Assembly (NCBI GenBank): GCA_016787565.1
Contig: JAEUUG010000018.1
Coordinates: 124,001-188,000 of the forward strand
Source of the DNA: Cyclobacteriaceae bacterium
GTDB lineage: Bacteria; Bacteroidota; Bacteroidia; Cytophagales; Cyclobacteriaceae
Direction of reading: 5' to 3'
DNA: 64,000 bases
Both the position numbers and the translations under genes were made by a program. Below the pieces are notes generated by a model that was given only the letters and a program-made list of their open reading frames with translations, was not told the DNA's origin and ran no database searches. Below, one piece after another: positions 9,369 to 19,100 of the stretch (position 1 is the stretch's first letter; each line of letters begins with the position of its first letter).

Positions 9369-10778
9369 TTAAACCAAATCCCGTACATCGGTAACCTTTC
9401 CGGTGATGGCTGCAGCCGCAGCACTCAGTGGACTTGCTAAAAATGTTCTGGATTTCGGTCCTTGTCTGCCTTCAAAATTTCTGTTCGATGTGCTGATGCA
9501 ATATTTTCCAGCAGGAACTTTATCTTCATTCATACCCAGGCAAGCTGAACATCCCGGCTCGCGCAATTCAAAACCTGCTGCTTCAAATATTTTATCAAGA
9601 CCTTCCTTCTTCGCCTGCTCCTCCACTTGCTTCGAACCGGGTATTACCCATACTTCAACACCGGAAGCTTTTTGCTTTCCTTTCACCATGTTCGCCACCA
9701 AACGCAAATCTTCAATGCGGGCGTTGGTGCAACTGCCGATGAAAACATAATCTACCGACTTACCCAATAATTGCGAGCCGGGTTCCAACCCCATATAATC
9801 GAGCGACTTGGTAAATGATGTTTGCTCACTGATGTCCCTTAATTCAGCAACCGTTGGAATACGATCAGTAATCTTAATCCCCATACCCGGGTTTGTTCCG
9901 TAGGTAATCATGGGTGCGATATCGGCTGCATCATAGGTGAGAACCTTATCATATGTTGCACCTTTATCCGTTGTAAGTTGCTCCCACTTTTTCACCAACG
10001 CATCAAAGGCTTCACCCTGTGGCGCAAATTTTCTTCCTTTGATATAATTGAAGGTAGTCTCATCCGGAGCAATCAAACCTCCGCGCGCGCCCATTTCAAT
10101 GCTCATGTTACAGATGGTCATGCGCGCTTCCATGGAGAGGTTGCGGATGGTATCGCCTGCATACTCTACAAAATAGCCGGTCGCACCACTGGCAGAAATT
10201 TTCGAAATGACATATAGAATAATGTCTTTGCTCACTACGCCCTTACCAAGCTTGCCATTGATTTCGATCTTCATGCGTTTGGGCTTGTATTGCAACACAC
10301 ACTGTGTCGCCAGCACTTGCTCTACTTCGCTGGTACCAATTCCAAATGCAATGTTTCCAAATGCACCGTGTGTGGAGGTGTGACTGTCACCACATACAAT
10401 TGTCATTCCCGGTAAGGTTAGCCCTAACTCCGGGCCAATGATGTGTACAATCCCCTGAAAAGGATGGCCAAGATCATACAACTCAACACCAAACTCTGCA
10501 CAGTTTTTCCGCAGTGTTTCAACTTGAAACCGCGACAAAGCTTCCTTAATAGGAAGATGTTGGTCTTTGGTAGGCACATTGTGATCGGCAGTGGCCGTTG
10601 TACGCGATGGGTTAAAAACTTTCACACCACGTTTGCGCAAACCATCAAAGGCTTGCGGGCTGGTAACTTCATGGATAAAATGGCGATCAATAAATAATGC
10701 ATCGGGATAACCTTCACTTCGTTTCACAACGTGTGCGTCCCAGATTTTATCGAACAATGTTTTTGGTTCGTGACTCAT
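9369..10778 (-). CDS. leuC: 3-isopropylmalate dehydratase large subunit
   Basis: A 469-residue aconitase-family subunit that isomerises 2- to 3-isopropylmalate with LeuD. The [4Fe-4S] cluster cysteines are visible in [12 protein letters not shown] and in [10 protein letters not shown], and [13 protein letters not shown] is intact. The ATG at 10776-10778 is chosen because it gives [16 protein letters not shown], the usual N terminus, and a GGAG lies about 11 bases upstream on the minus strand. A longer frame (to 10847) exists but would reach almost to the leader hairpin. It is the first structural gene of the leuCDBA operon. Confidence 0.94.
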   Translation of the reverse strand: MSHEPKTLFDKIWDAHVVKRSEGYPDALFIDRHFIHEVTSPQAFDGLRKRGVKVFNPSRTTATADHNVPTKDQHLPIKEALSRFQVETLRKNCAEFGVELYDLGHPFQGIVHIIGPELGLTLPGMTIVCGDSHTSTHGAFGNIAFGIGTSEVEQVLATQCVLQYKPKRMKIEINGKLGKGVVSKDIILYVISKISASGATGYFVEYAGDTIRNLSMEARMTICNMSIEMGARGGLIAPDETTFNYIKGRKFAPQGEAFDALVKKWEQLTTDKGATYDKVLTYDAADIAPMITYGTNPGMGIKITDRIPTVAELRDISEQTSFTKSLDYMGLEPGSQLLGKSVDYVFIGSCTNARIEDLRLVANMVKGKQKASGVEVWVIPGSKQVEEQAKKEGLDKIFEAAGFELREPGCSACLGMNEDKVPAGKYCISTSNRNFEGRQGPKSRTFLASPLSAAAAAITGKVTDVRDLV

Positions 10779-10844
10779 GCTTAGTGTTTCTCCTGTTTCA
10801 ACTTCGCTTGTTTGAGTGGGTCTTTCAACAAGTGTTAGTTTGGT

Positions 10845-10902
10845 CAAACCTTTTAAAAATGAAACCGCCCCGATGTTGTCGGGGCGGTAGGCTTAAGGTT
10901 TG
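10845..10902 (-). terminator. GC-rich terminator hairpin in the leu operon leader, possible attenuator
   Basis: The inverted repeat ACCGCCCCG (10864-10872) / CGGGGCGGT (10880-10888) has a 7-base loop and, on the minus strand, is followed by TTCATTTTT. A second pair of complementary 8-mers encloses it: CAAACCTT (10845-10852) and AAGGTTTG (10895-10902). It sits 76 bases upstream of leuC. It is either an attenuator for the leu operon or the terminator of the upstream histidine kinase transcript. No separate antiterminator is evident to me. Confidence 0.65.
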
Positions 10903-10905
10903 GTT

Positions 10906-10962
10906 TTATTTCTGTATCACGTTAATGAAACGTATATATTTCGATTGCATTAATCTTTTCAT
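10906..10962 (-). CDS. Possible 18-residue leu leader peptide
   Basis: A short frame ATG to TAA encodes MKRLMQSKYIRFINVIQK. Five of its 18 codons are Leu, Ile or Val, with Ile-Asn-Val-Ile just before the end. A GGAG lies nine bases upstream of the ATG. The stop codon is three bases before the outer complementary segment of the hairpin that precedes leuC. This layout is that of a leader peptide attenuator for branched-chain amino acids. The branched-chain content is moderate, not extreme, so the call rests mostly on position and on the terminator directly behind it. Confidence 0.45.
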   Translation of the reverse strand: MKRLMQSKYIRFINVIQK

Positions 10963-11088
10963 TCTTGAAGGCTCCAAGATGAAAAAAGTTGATGAGTAGA
11001 TCAACGAAATGTTAAAAGATTTTTAAATCTGCTAACGAGTGTTTGTGGTGAGTGTGGTAAAAATAATCTTCAAAGACTTACTTCTACA

Positions 11089-12762
11089 CTAGCAAATCTC
11101 GGGAATTTCAAGTTTCACTATTGTACCGCGGCCTACTTCCGATTCAATTTTTATCGAGCCATTTAGTTTGTCCATGGCCTCTTTCACAATGTATAAACCA
11201 AGGCCCGAGCCCGCGCCATCATCGGTAGCACGATAAAACATCTTATACACTTTATCCAGATGCTCTTCACCAATGCCTTTTCCATTATCTTCAATCTCCA
11301 GCTTCGCAACATGTTCATCAATCTCAACATTCACTTTTATAACCGGGTCTTTTCCATTTCGATACCGGATGGAATTTGAAATGATGTTATTTAAAATAAC
11401 TTTCAGGCGCCAGCTGTCGCTGATGAAAGGTTTGCTTTGCTTAATACGAATAATTTTTTCTACTGCTTTTCCAGTTGATGTAGCAAACCGAAGCTGATTA
11501 AAGGTATCATCAATCAAGGGTTCAAATAGAATTTCTTCTTTCTTAACCTCCAGCCGTGAATTTCTGGACTGGTCTAAAATTTCACGTATAAAGTTATCCT
11601 GCTGCAAAGCACTGCTGTTAATCTTTTCGAGGTAGATGTCCTTCATGGTAACATCTTTATCTTTCTTCGCCAGGTTAATCAAACCCAAAACAGAAGCAAT
11701 GGGCGCACGTAAATCGTGTGAAACACTGTAAACAAAATTATCCAGTTCCGTATTGCGTTTGGTGAGTTCCTGATTCGTGCTTTGCAATTCTTTCGTCCTG
11801 TTCTCCACCATGGCTTCAAGATTCTCATTGAACTGTTTGAGTTCGCGCTGTGCTTCAAAACGTTCTTTTACGGTTGCTGATAATACGATGGTGGAGATGC
11901 TAATCACACCAATAAAAATCTGGAGTAACAGCATTGAATCGTAGGATGCTTCTAAAATAAAAGGACCGGTATGGTGAATGGTATAATAAATTGAAACCAA
12001 AGAAGCGATCAGCACACCGGTAATAGCGGCCAGCAACTCAAATCGAAATGCCAGCCACAACAAAAAGGGAATGAGCAAAAAAGGGAGCGCCCGAACTACA
12101 GTTGAATTGAACGGATCCAATTGCAATAAAAAGTATACACACAATACGCAAGCTGAAAAAATTCCAACTTCCACTGCTTTTTCCATCCGAAAATTGAATT
12201 GCTGTTTTCGGGCTGCCGCCAGAATGAAGGGTGTAAACAGAAGAATGCCCACTACATTACCAATCCACCACGAGAACGCTGATTTCAAAACATCACTTAC
12301 CAGAATAACCTGATTAAAATACAGACTGGCCGTGCCGATGCCTGCACCAATCATACACATGAGCAGCGTTACAAACAAAAATCGAAAGGCATTCCTGGCG
12401 TGATGAAAAGGATATGTATCCCTGATCCAAACCTTCATCAGAAAATTTCCACTCAGCGTCTCTAAGGTGTGTCCGATAGCAATAAAACTGGAAATTGTAA
12501 TGATGGTTTGAGGCGGTAAACCCGGGCTATTCCAAAATGCCATAACATTGGCAATCAATGCTCCTATGGTTATGCCGGGCCAGGCGCTTCTTCCTAACAG
12601 AATAATCAACGCGAAAGCAATACCGGAAGGCGGCCATGCCGGAAGCGCTGTTGTATTATCAAATGCTAAAAAGTATCCCACGCGCGCGAAAAAATAATAG
12701 AGCAGCGCAACAAGAATGATCTTGAAATCGGGAAGATATTTAAGTGTAGGTTTAATAGTCAA
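11089..12762 (-). CDS. MASE1-domain sensor histidine kinase
   Basis: A 557-residue membrane sensor kinase. Residues about 10-290 form a MASE1 integral membrane domain (eight or so hydrophobic helices, with the typical LPAWPPSGIAFAL segment). A short coiled coil (about 300-340) leads to a HisKA domain with the H-box SVSHDLRAPIAS (phospho-acceptor His349). The ATPase domain has an N-box (NNIISNSIRYR), DNGKGIG and GSGLGLYIVKEA. The start is TTG at 12760-12762: a GAGGTG stands seven bases upstream and no in-frame ATG precedes it. No response regulator is adjacent, so it is an orphan kinase here. Its stimulus is unknown. Confidence 0.88.
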   Translation of the reverse strand: MTIKPTLKYLPDFKIILVALLYYFFARVGYFLAFDNTTALPAWPPSGIAFALIILLGRSAWPGITIGALIANVMAFWNSPGLPPQTIITISSFIAIGHTLETLSGNFLMKVWIRDTYPFHHARNAFRFLFVTLLMCMIGAGIGTASLYFNQVILVSDVLKSAFSWWIGNVVGILLFTPFILAAARKQQFNFRMEKAVEVGIFSACVLCVYFLLQLDPFNSTVVRALPFLLIPFLLWLAFRFELLAAITGVLIASLVSIYYTIHHTGPFILEASYDSMLLLQIFIGVISISTIVLSATVKERFEAQRELKQFNENLEAMVENRTKELQSTNQELTKRNTELDNFVYSVSHDLRAPIASVLGLINLAKKDKDVTMKDIYLEKINSSALQQDNFIREILDQSRNSRLEVKKEEILFEPLIDDTFNQLRFATSTGKAVEKIIRIKQSKPFISDSWRLKVILNNIISNSIRYRNGKDPVIKVNVEIDEHVAKLEIEDNGKGIGEEHLDKVYKMFYRATDDGAGSGLGLYIVKEAMDKLNGSIKIESEVGRGTIVKLEIPEIC

Positions 12763-12928
12763 AAGTAATCACCTCATTATCAATACAATAATAATAGAAT
12801 TTTAGACGAATAACAGGCTTTTATTCGTGTTCGGGCATTTTGGGAGTCGATTGGCGATTTTTGGCCGTTGAAAGTTTTTATTCGCGGCTGAAACGAAAAC
12901 TTTATATTCACCCAACGAATTTTTTAAC

Positions 12929-14089
12929 ATGGACCTGACCATTCTTTTTTCACCGCTCGATGAATCGATTTATGCAGATATCAGTTCTCCTTCCAGCTTT
13001 TACAAGAACATTGTAGCGTTTGGGGAGAAAATGCCCGAGTTCAAAGGAGCTGACATTGCAATATTTGGCGTGAATGAGTCCAGGGGATCAACCCGGAATG
13101 CCGGAACGTCAAACGCTCCGGATGAAATCCGGAAAAAACTTTACAACCTCAAACGCGGAACTGGTCCGCATCGCATCGTGGATCTGGGTAATCTCAACAT
13201 TGGCCACGATCTGGATGAAACCTATGTGCGCATCAGCGAAGTATCGCGCATGTTGCTTGAGAACAATGTGCTTCCACTAATATTGGGTGGTTCACACGAT
13301 CTTGACTATGGGCAATATGGTGGATATGAAACCCTTGAAAAATTGGTGAGCATACTGAACATTGATGCTTTTCTTGATCTGGAAGAAAAAAAGGAATTGG
13401 ATGCCAATCAGCGACACATTCATAAAATCTTATTGCATGAACCCAATTACCTTTTCAGCTACACACACCTGGCGTATCAAAGCTATTTGATTGATCCGCT
13501 TTCCGTGGCGGTGCTGGAGAAATTATACTTTGAAGCCTTTCGCATCGGGCAAATGAGAACCAATATGCAGGAGATGGAGCCAACCATCCGTAATGCTGAT
13601 ATGCTATCATTCGATATCACAGCCATTCGCTCATCCGATGCTCCAGGCAATGCACAAGCCCAGCCCTTCGGACTTACCGGTGAAGAAGCCTGCCAGATTT
13701 GCTGGTATGCCGGGTTAAATGAAAAACTGAGTTCGGTGGGGTTCTATGAGTACAACCCCGAATTCGATGATGCCACCAAAAAAACGGCTTCCGTTGTTGC
13801 CACGATGATCTGGTACTTCATCGAAGGCTTCTACCACCGCAAAAATGAACACAACTTCCGCAGCAACGATTTTTTAAAGTACACGGTATCCATGCCTGTA
13901 GAACCTGAAACACTAACTTTTTACAAAAGCAAAATGAGTGAAAAGTGGTGGATGGAAGTACCGTACCCAAACGGGGTTAAGCGTTACTCCCGCAACAGCA
14001 TTGTTCCGTGCAGCTATTCGGATTATCAAACCGCTACAAAAGGTGAGGTGCCCGAACGCTATATCAGCATGCTGGCCAAGCTAATGTGA
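12929..14089 (+). CDS. Arginase-fold (formimidoylglutamase-like) protein with altered metal site
   Basis: A 386-residue member of the ureohydrolase superfamily (arginase, agmatinase, formimidoylglutamase). The His ligand loop GGSHDLDYGQYGG is present. The second ligand motif, normally D-A-H-x-D, reads D-A-F-L-D, losing a histidine. The third, normally D-x-D, reads S-F-D-I-T-A, losing an aspartate. Four of the six manganese ligands therefore remain. The protein has a long C-terminal extension (about 300-386) relative to classical arginase. Related Bacteroidota proteins are often called formimidoylglutamase, but no histidine-degradation genes are nearby, so activity is uncertain. Confidence 0.75.
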   Translation: MDLTILFSPLDESIYADISSPSSFYKNIVAFGEKMPEFKGADIAIFGVNESRGSTRNAGTSNAPDEIRKKLYNLKRGTGPHRIVDLGNLNIGHDLDETYVRISEVSRMLLENNVLPLILGGSHDLDYGQYGGYETLEKLVSILNIDAFLDLEEKKELDANQRHIHKILLHEPNYLFSYTHLAYQSYLIDPLSVAVLEKLYFEAFRIGQMRTNMQEMEPTIRNADMLSFDITAIRSSDAPGNAQAQPFGLTGEEACQICWYAGLNEKLSSVGFYEYNPEFDDATKKTASVVATMIWYFIEGFYHRKNEHNFRSNDFLKYTVSMPVEPETLTFYKSKMSEKWWMEVPYPNGVKRYSRNSIVPCSYSDYQTATKGEVPERYISMLAKLM

Positions 14090-14202
14090 GCGACTTGTAA
14101 TTAAACTTCATTTCGCATAGGATAACGACCTCCTCCACGTTATACATTTAATTCGCACAGTATAACAACTACTTTTTATAACTTGATGGGCAAAACGGAA
14201 GT

Positions 14203-17118
14203 TTGATGGTGATGAGATTTTTTTGTTGCGTGCTGATGTTCTCTTCATTCCTCACAGCTACTGCGCAACGCGATCGGGAGCAGTGGGTGGATAGTGTCTT
14301 CCATTCCCTAAAGCTTGAGGAGAAAATTGGTCAACTTTTTATGGTTCCGGTATCGGTAAACAATGACGACCAACTGGAAGAAATTGAAGATGCCATTAAA
14401 GATCATCGTATCGGAGGAGTGATTTTTCTTGAAGGAGGACCCGTGCGTCAGGCTAATCTCACCAACAAACTTCAACGAATCTCAAAAACACCATTATTGA
14501 TCAGTCAGGATGCTGAGTGGGGCTTGGGCATGAGCCTGGATAGTGCCATGAGTTTTCCGCGATCACTGGTATTAGGTGCCATTCGCAATGACTCGATGAT
14601 TTACAACATGAGTCGGGAAATCGGTCGCCAGCTGAAAATGCTTGGCGTTCATCTGAACTTTGCACCGGTGGCAGATCTCAACGATAACCCGGAAAATCCA
14701 TTCATGAGCTATCGGTCTTTCGGGTCTAACAAAGAAAATGTAGCACGCAAATCCGTAGCGTATTTACAAGGCTTACAAGCAGCTGGCGTTTTGGCTTGCG
14801 CAAAACATTTTTCATTAAAAGGTTTAACAGTCGTTGATGTGCAGAATGATTTGCCCATCCTGCAGGCCAGCATTGATTCAATTACGGCATACCCCTTTCA
14901 GAAATTATTAGACGCCAGGTTACCCGCCATTATACCCGCTCCCATTGAAGTTCCTCTGTTTTATGAAAAGAAAATTAATGTCGGGAAAAACAAGTTCAAC
15001 ACGAATACACTTTCAGCCATTTTCACAGGTGACTGGCTGAAGAAACAAATGAATTTTAAAGGGTTGGTGATGATCGACATTCCAAGCACACAACGCGCCA
15101 CCAACAAAGCCGCCAACGGTGATGTAGAAATGTTTGCCTTTCAGGCAGGCAACGATGTATTGCTTTCACCCCTGGAACTAGGGTCGGCTATTCGGAAAAT
15201 CAGGAAGTTAGTGCGAAACGAAAAATCATATGAAGAACAACTGTATACAACAGTGCGCAAAATTCTGGCAGCCAAATTTGACGCGGGCTTATGGCATCAT
15301 CAGGAAATCAATACCACGAATTTAGCACGAAGGCTCCAGTCCCCAGATGCCATCTTACTCCAACAGAAATTGTATGAATCAGCTGTAACCGTTATTCGAG
15401 ACAACACCAACTTGCTACCAGTACGCAGCCTTGAAAACAATCATGTTGCATACATCACCAGCGATGGCGCTAATCCAAACAAAGAGTTTTATAACACTCT
15501 CTCGAAGTATAGCAACATAGCGTATTTCACAGTAGATGACGAAACCAACTATGCTCATTTACTACAGTCATTACAGGATCAGGAAATTATTGTTGTTGGC
15601 ATATTTCCACAGACTACTGAAGATGTAATTCAAAAATTATTACCTGCATTACGGCAACTCAATCAAACACAGCAAGTAATTCTTTGTGATTTCGGTAACG
15701 AAACTTTTTTGAAATCGGCTGACGATTTTCCGACCATCATCACAACCTATACCAATGTGCCTGAAATGCTGAAGGCAGTACCGCAGGTAATTTTTGGCGG
15801 GCTGCCTGCGGATGGCAGACTGCCCTTAACGGTATCACAGCAATTACCAGAAGGTACAGGCGTGAAAACAAAACCCATTCAACGGCTTCGCTATTCTATT
15901 CCGGAAGATGCCGGTATGGATGAACAAACACTTACGCGGATTGAATCTATTGCCGCAGAGGCAATTGATATTGGTGCTACACCCGGGTGTTACGTCTTGG
16001 TGGCCAGAGATGGTAAAGTGATCTATGAAAAATCTTTCGGCTACCTGACGTATGAAAAAAAGACCCCTGTATCCGATGAGACGATTTATGACCTGGCATC
16101 CGTAACCAAAGTATCAGCCACACTTCAGGCTGTAATGTTCATGCAGGAAAAGGGGCTTATCGATATCTACAAAAAAGCCTCCGTGTATTTGCCAGAACTA
16201 AAAGCATCGAACAAAAAAGATTATACACTAAAAGATATGCTCACGCACCAGGCCGGCCTTTGGCCATTCTTACCCTTTTGGTCACAAACCATGAAAGATG
16301 CAGTTCATCTTCCTCATTATTACAGCACTGTGGGAAATGATAAATACCCTTTTATGGTAGCCGATAATCTCTATGCTTCTGTTTCTATGAAAGACAGTTT
16401 GTGGAATTGGATTGTGAAGGCGAAAGTTCGTGATAAGCCGGCCCGCACACCGTTTGATTACCGCTACAGCGACATGGGCTTTTATATTCTCCAGCACCTC
16501 GCAGAAAAAATGTTGAATCAACCGTTGGAAGATTTCCTTCAGCAAAATTTTTATGAACCACTCGGTGCATCTACGCTGGGCTATCTTCCCCTGCAACGCT
16601 TTCCTGCAAGTCAGATTGCGCCTACAGAAAAAGATTCACTTTTTCGAAAAACACTTTTAGTTGGTACGGTGCACGATCAGGGTGCGGCCATGTTTGGTGG
16701 GGTTGCCGGTCATGCCGGATTATTCAGCAATGCCAACGACCTGGCGAAGTTGGGACAAATGCTTTTGCAGGAAGGAAGCTATGGAGGGTATCAATATTAC
16801 AAACCTGAAACAGTAAGGATGTTCACACAAAAACAATTTGAGACAAGTAGAAGAGGACTTGGATGGGATAAGCCTATTCAAAGCGACTGGAGCAGCCCGA
16901 CATCCTTATATGCCTCACCCCGAACCTTTGGACACACCGGTTTTACCGGAACCTGCATCTGGATTGATCCTGAATTCAATTTGGTTTATATTTTCTTGTC
17001 CAATCGGGTGCACCCGTACATGACCAACAATAAACTTTTAAATGCCAATATCCGTTCTCGCATACACGATGTTATCTATCAGTCGATTTTTAACTATTGC
17101 AGCCAGCATCAAAATTAG
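14203..17118 (+). CDS. Exported GH3 glycosidase-like / serine beta-lactamase-fold fusion
   Basis: A 971-residue protein with a signal peptide (cleavage near residue 21, TATAQ). Residues about 30-380 are a GH3 barrel of the NagZ type, followed by a GH3 C-terminal sandwich (to about 570), and then a class C beta-lactamase / D,D-peptidase fold (about 590-965). In the second enzyme SVTK (Ser633, Lys636), YSD (Tyr755) and HTG (911-913) are intact. In the GH3 part the usual KHFPGHG loop reads KHFSLKG (201-207) and the D-x-H dyad reads D-V-Q (212-214), while the nucleophile region still has Asp292. Fusions of this order are known in Bacteroidota and are thought to act on cell-wall fragments. Confidence 0.85.
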   Translation: MMVMRFFCCVLMFSSFLTATAQRDREQWVDSVFHSLKLEEKIGQLFMVPVSVNNDDQLEEIEDAIKDHRIGGVIFLEGGPVRQANLTNKLQRISKTPLLISQDAEWGLGMSLDSAMSFPRSLVLGAIRNDSMIYNMSREIGRQLKMLGVHLNFAPVADLNDNPENPFMSYRSFGSNKENVARKSVAYLQGLQAAGVLACAKHFSLKGLTVVDVQNDLPILQASIDSITAYPFQKLLDARLPAIIPAPIEVPLFYEKKINVGKNKFNTNTLSAIFTGDWLKKQMNFKGLVMIDIPSTQRATNKAANGDVEMFAFQAGNDVLLSPLELGSAIRKIRKLVRNEKSYEEQLYTTVRKILAAKFDAGLWHHQEINTTNLARRLQSPDAILLQQKLYESAVTVIRDNTNLLPVRSLENNHVAYITSDGANPNKEFYNTLSKYSNIAYFTVDDETNYAHLLQSLQDQEIIVVGIFPQTTEDVIQKLLPALRQLNQTQQVILCDFGNETFLKSADDFPTIITTYTNVPEMLKAVPQVIFGGLPADGRLPLTVSQQLPEGTGVKTKPIQRLRYSIPEDAGMDEQTLTRIESIAAEAIDIGATPGCYVLVARDGKVIYEKSFGYLTYEKKTPVSDETIYDLASVTKVSATLQAVMFMQEKGLIDIYKKASVYLPELKASNKKDYTLKDMLTHQAGLWPFLPFWSQTMKDAVHLPHYYSTVGNDKYPFMVADNLYASVSMKDSLWNWIVKAKVRDKPARTPFDYRYSDMGFYILQHLAEKMLNQPLEDFLQQNFYEPLGASTLGYLPLQRFPASQIAPTEKDSLFRKTLLVGTVHDQGAAMFGGVAGHAGLFSNANDLAKLGQMLLQEGSYGGYQYYKPETVRMFTQKQFETSRRGLGWDKPIQSDWSSPTSLYASPRTFGHTGFTGTCIWIDPEFNLVYIFLSNRVHPYMTNNKLLNANIRSRIHDVIYQSIFNYCSQHQN

Positions 17119-17185
17119 ATCGGGCGCAATAATTAAAGCAGAATCTCGACCCAGATAACAGACATCCAAACTGAAACCCAACACT

Positions 17186-18337
17186 GTGGAACAATTTAAA
17201 ATCGGAATAGTCTGCTACCCTACCTTTGGTGGTAGTGGTGTTGTTGCAACCGAACTCGGCAAAGCCCTTGCAAAAGAAGGACATCAGGTACATTTTATCA
17301 CTTATTCGCAGCCCACGCGGCTTGATTTCCTCAACGAGAACCTCTTCTATCACGAAGTTAATATTCGTTCATATCCGCTCTTTGAGTATCCACCATATGA
17401 ATTGGCGCTGGCGAGCAAAATGGTAAGTGTGGTAAAAAATGAAAAACTTGATCTACTTCATGTACACTATGCTATTCCACATGCCTCAGCCGCATATATG
17501 GCCAAGCAAATTTTAAAAACACATGGCATTTACATTCCTGTTGTCACTACACTGCACGGTACAGACATTACCCTTGTAGGCAAAGATGCATCGTATGAGC
17601 CAGTCGTTACTTTCAGTATTAATCAATCCGATGGCGTCACGGCAGTATCACACGATTTGAGGCGAGAAACATTTGAACACTTCAAGATCACCAATGAAAT
17701 TGAGGTGATTCCGAATTTTATTGATCTCGAAAAATTCAAGAAGCAAAAGAAAGATCATTTCAAAAAAGCAATTTGTCCGCAGGGAGAATCCCTCATTGTT
17801 CATACATCCAATTTCAGGAAAGTGAAACGTATCAACGATGTAGTAAATATTTTTGCTAATATCCATGCAGAGATTCCGGCTAAGTTATTGATGATTGGGG
17901 ATGGTCCTGAACGCGAAAAAGCAGAAAACCTTTCTCGCGAACTGGGCATCTGTGAGGATGTCCGCTTTCTCGGAAAGCTGGAAGCGGTAGAAGAAGTGCT
18001 CTCGGTTGCTGATTTATTCCTGATGCCATCCGAAAAAGAAAGCTTCGGGCTGGCCGCACTCGAAGCCATGGCCTGCGAGGTTCCTGTTGTTTCTTCAAAC
18101 ACCGGTGGTATTCCTGAACTCAATGTTCAGGGTGTTACCGGGTTCTTAAGTCCGGTTGGTGATATCGAAGACATGACCCGTAAATCACTCTTCATTCTGG
18201 ATAAAAACAACCTGCCCCGCTTCAAGCAAAACGCCTTAAAAAGAGCTCAGGAATTTGACATCACCCAGATTTTACCGATTTACGAGGCTTATTATCAAAA
18301 AATAATGATCGAAAGTGAGGCCAAAACTACGCTATAA
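17186..18337 (+). CDS. bshA: N-acetyl-alpha-D-glucosaminyl L-malate synthase
   Basis: A 383-residue GT4 glycosyltransferase, first enzyme of bacillithiol synthesis, joining UDP-GlcNAc and L-malate. The N-terminal Gly-rich loop CYPTFGGSGVVATELG and the segment HVHYAIPHASAAY are diagnostic for BshA. The C-terminal domain has the donor-site motif PSEKESFGLAALEAMAC. The start is GTG at 17186, which gives the normal N terminus. It follows the GH3 fusion by 67 bases. bshB and bshC are not in the window, so the pathway must be completed elsewhere. Confidence 0.93.
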   Translation: MEQFKIGIVCYPTFGGSGVVATELGKALAKEGHQVHFITYSQPTRLDFLNENLFYHEVNIRSYPLFEYPPYELALASKMVSVVKNEKLDLLHVHYAIPHASAAYMAKQILKTHGIYIPVVTTLHGTDITLVGKDASYEPVVTFSINQSDGVTAVSHDLRRETFEHFKITNEIEVIPNFIDLEKFKKQKKDHFKKAICPQGESLIVHTSNFRKVKRINDVVNIFANIHAEIPAKLLMIGDGPEREKAENLSRELGICEDVRFLGKLEAVEEVLSVADLFLMPSEKESFGLAALEAMACEVPVVSSNTGGIPELNVQGVTGFLSPVGDIEDMTRKSLFILDKNNLPRFKQNALKRAQEFDITQILPIYEAYYQKIMIESEAKTTL

Positions 18338-18368
18338 CCGTTTTTTTACCCTTTTGTGGTTTTAATGA

Positions 18369-18398
18369 TTTGTTAGAAATTTGTAGGGCGTAATTTTG
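18369..18398 (+). promoter_or_regulatory. Bacteroidota-type promoter
   Basis: TTTG at 18369-18372 and TAATTTTG at 18391-18398, with an 18-base spacer, match the TTTG / TAnnTTTG consensus of the main Bacteroidota sigma factor. A start of transcription a few bases downstream would give a leader of about 20 bases for the membrane hydroxylase gene. Confidence 0.6.
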
Positions 18399-18426
18399 CA
18401 AAAAATAGAAAACCAAAATAGTGATC

Positions 18427-19074
18427 ATGGCAGAGACCTTAACACCAGATAGCATCAAACCAAAGAACAACGGAACACGCCAGTTATTCAAGAATCCTAT
18501 ACTTGAAAAACTTACGCGTACCCACATTTCAGTGCCTTTGATAATCTTCTTTACGTATTCTTCAGCCTTATTGTATTGGAGCGTTACACACACTTCACTG
18601 AGTATTGGTATTTCCATCCTGATGTTCTTTTTAGGAACACTTGCTTTTACATGGGTGGAGTACAACATGCACCGTTATGTTTTCCATATGAAGACGTATA
18701 CGGATATGCGGGCCAAACTTCAATACACCATGCATGGTGTACACCACGAATTTCCAAAAGATAAAGACAGATTGGCAATGCCACCGGTATTGAGCATCAC
18801 CATTGCCACCATACTATTGTTAATTTTCAGAGTTGTGATGGGCGATTTAGTTTTTTCTTTCCTACCGGGATTTTTAGTTGGTTATTCTGCCTACCTGGGT
18901 GTTCATTATATGGTTCATGCCTATCAACCGCCAAAAAATTTCTTTAAAGTATTGTGGATCAACCATGGTATACATCACTATAAAGATGGAGAAATCGTTT
19001 TCGGGGTTTCTTCTCCTTTATGGGATTACATTTATGGAACGATGACAGAAAAGAAGTTGAAGGCACAAGCCTGA
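18427..19074 (+). CDS. Fatty acid hydroxylase / sterol desaturase family membrane protein
   Basis: A 215-residue membrane enzyme of the di-iron fatty acid hydroxylase superfamily. Histidine clusters typical of the family are seen in order: NMHRYVFH (about 82-89), HGVHH (about 103-107), HYMVHAYQP, and HGIHHYKDG near the C terminus. Four to five hydrophobic stretches surround them. This layout resembles fatty acid 2-hydroxylases acting on sphingolipid acyl chains, but the substrate is not shown by sequence. The ATG at 18427 is preferred over the GTG two codons upstream. A TAnnTTTG promoter lies just upstream. Confidence 0.82.
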   Translation: MAETLTPDSIKPKNNGTRQLFKNPILEKLTRTHISVPLIIFFTYSSALLYWSVTHTSLSIGISILMFFLGTLAFTWVEYNMHRYVFHMKTYTDMRAKLQYTMHGVHHEFPKDKDRLAMPPVLSITIATILLLIFRVVMGDLVFSFLPGFLVGYSAYLGVHYMVHAYQPPKNFFKVLWINHGIHHYKDGEIVFGVSSPLWDYIYGTMTEKKLKAQA

Positions 19075-19100
19075 ACTTGATAATCCACTAAAACGTAAGA

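Noticed and set aside
10697..10999. 100-codon plus-strand frame across the leu leader
   Set aside because: It is antisense to leuC and to the leader hairpin and has no domain. The leader peptide and the terminator on the minus strand explain the region better.
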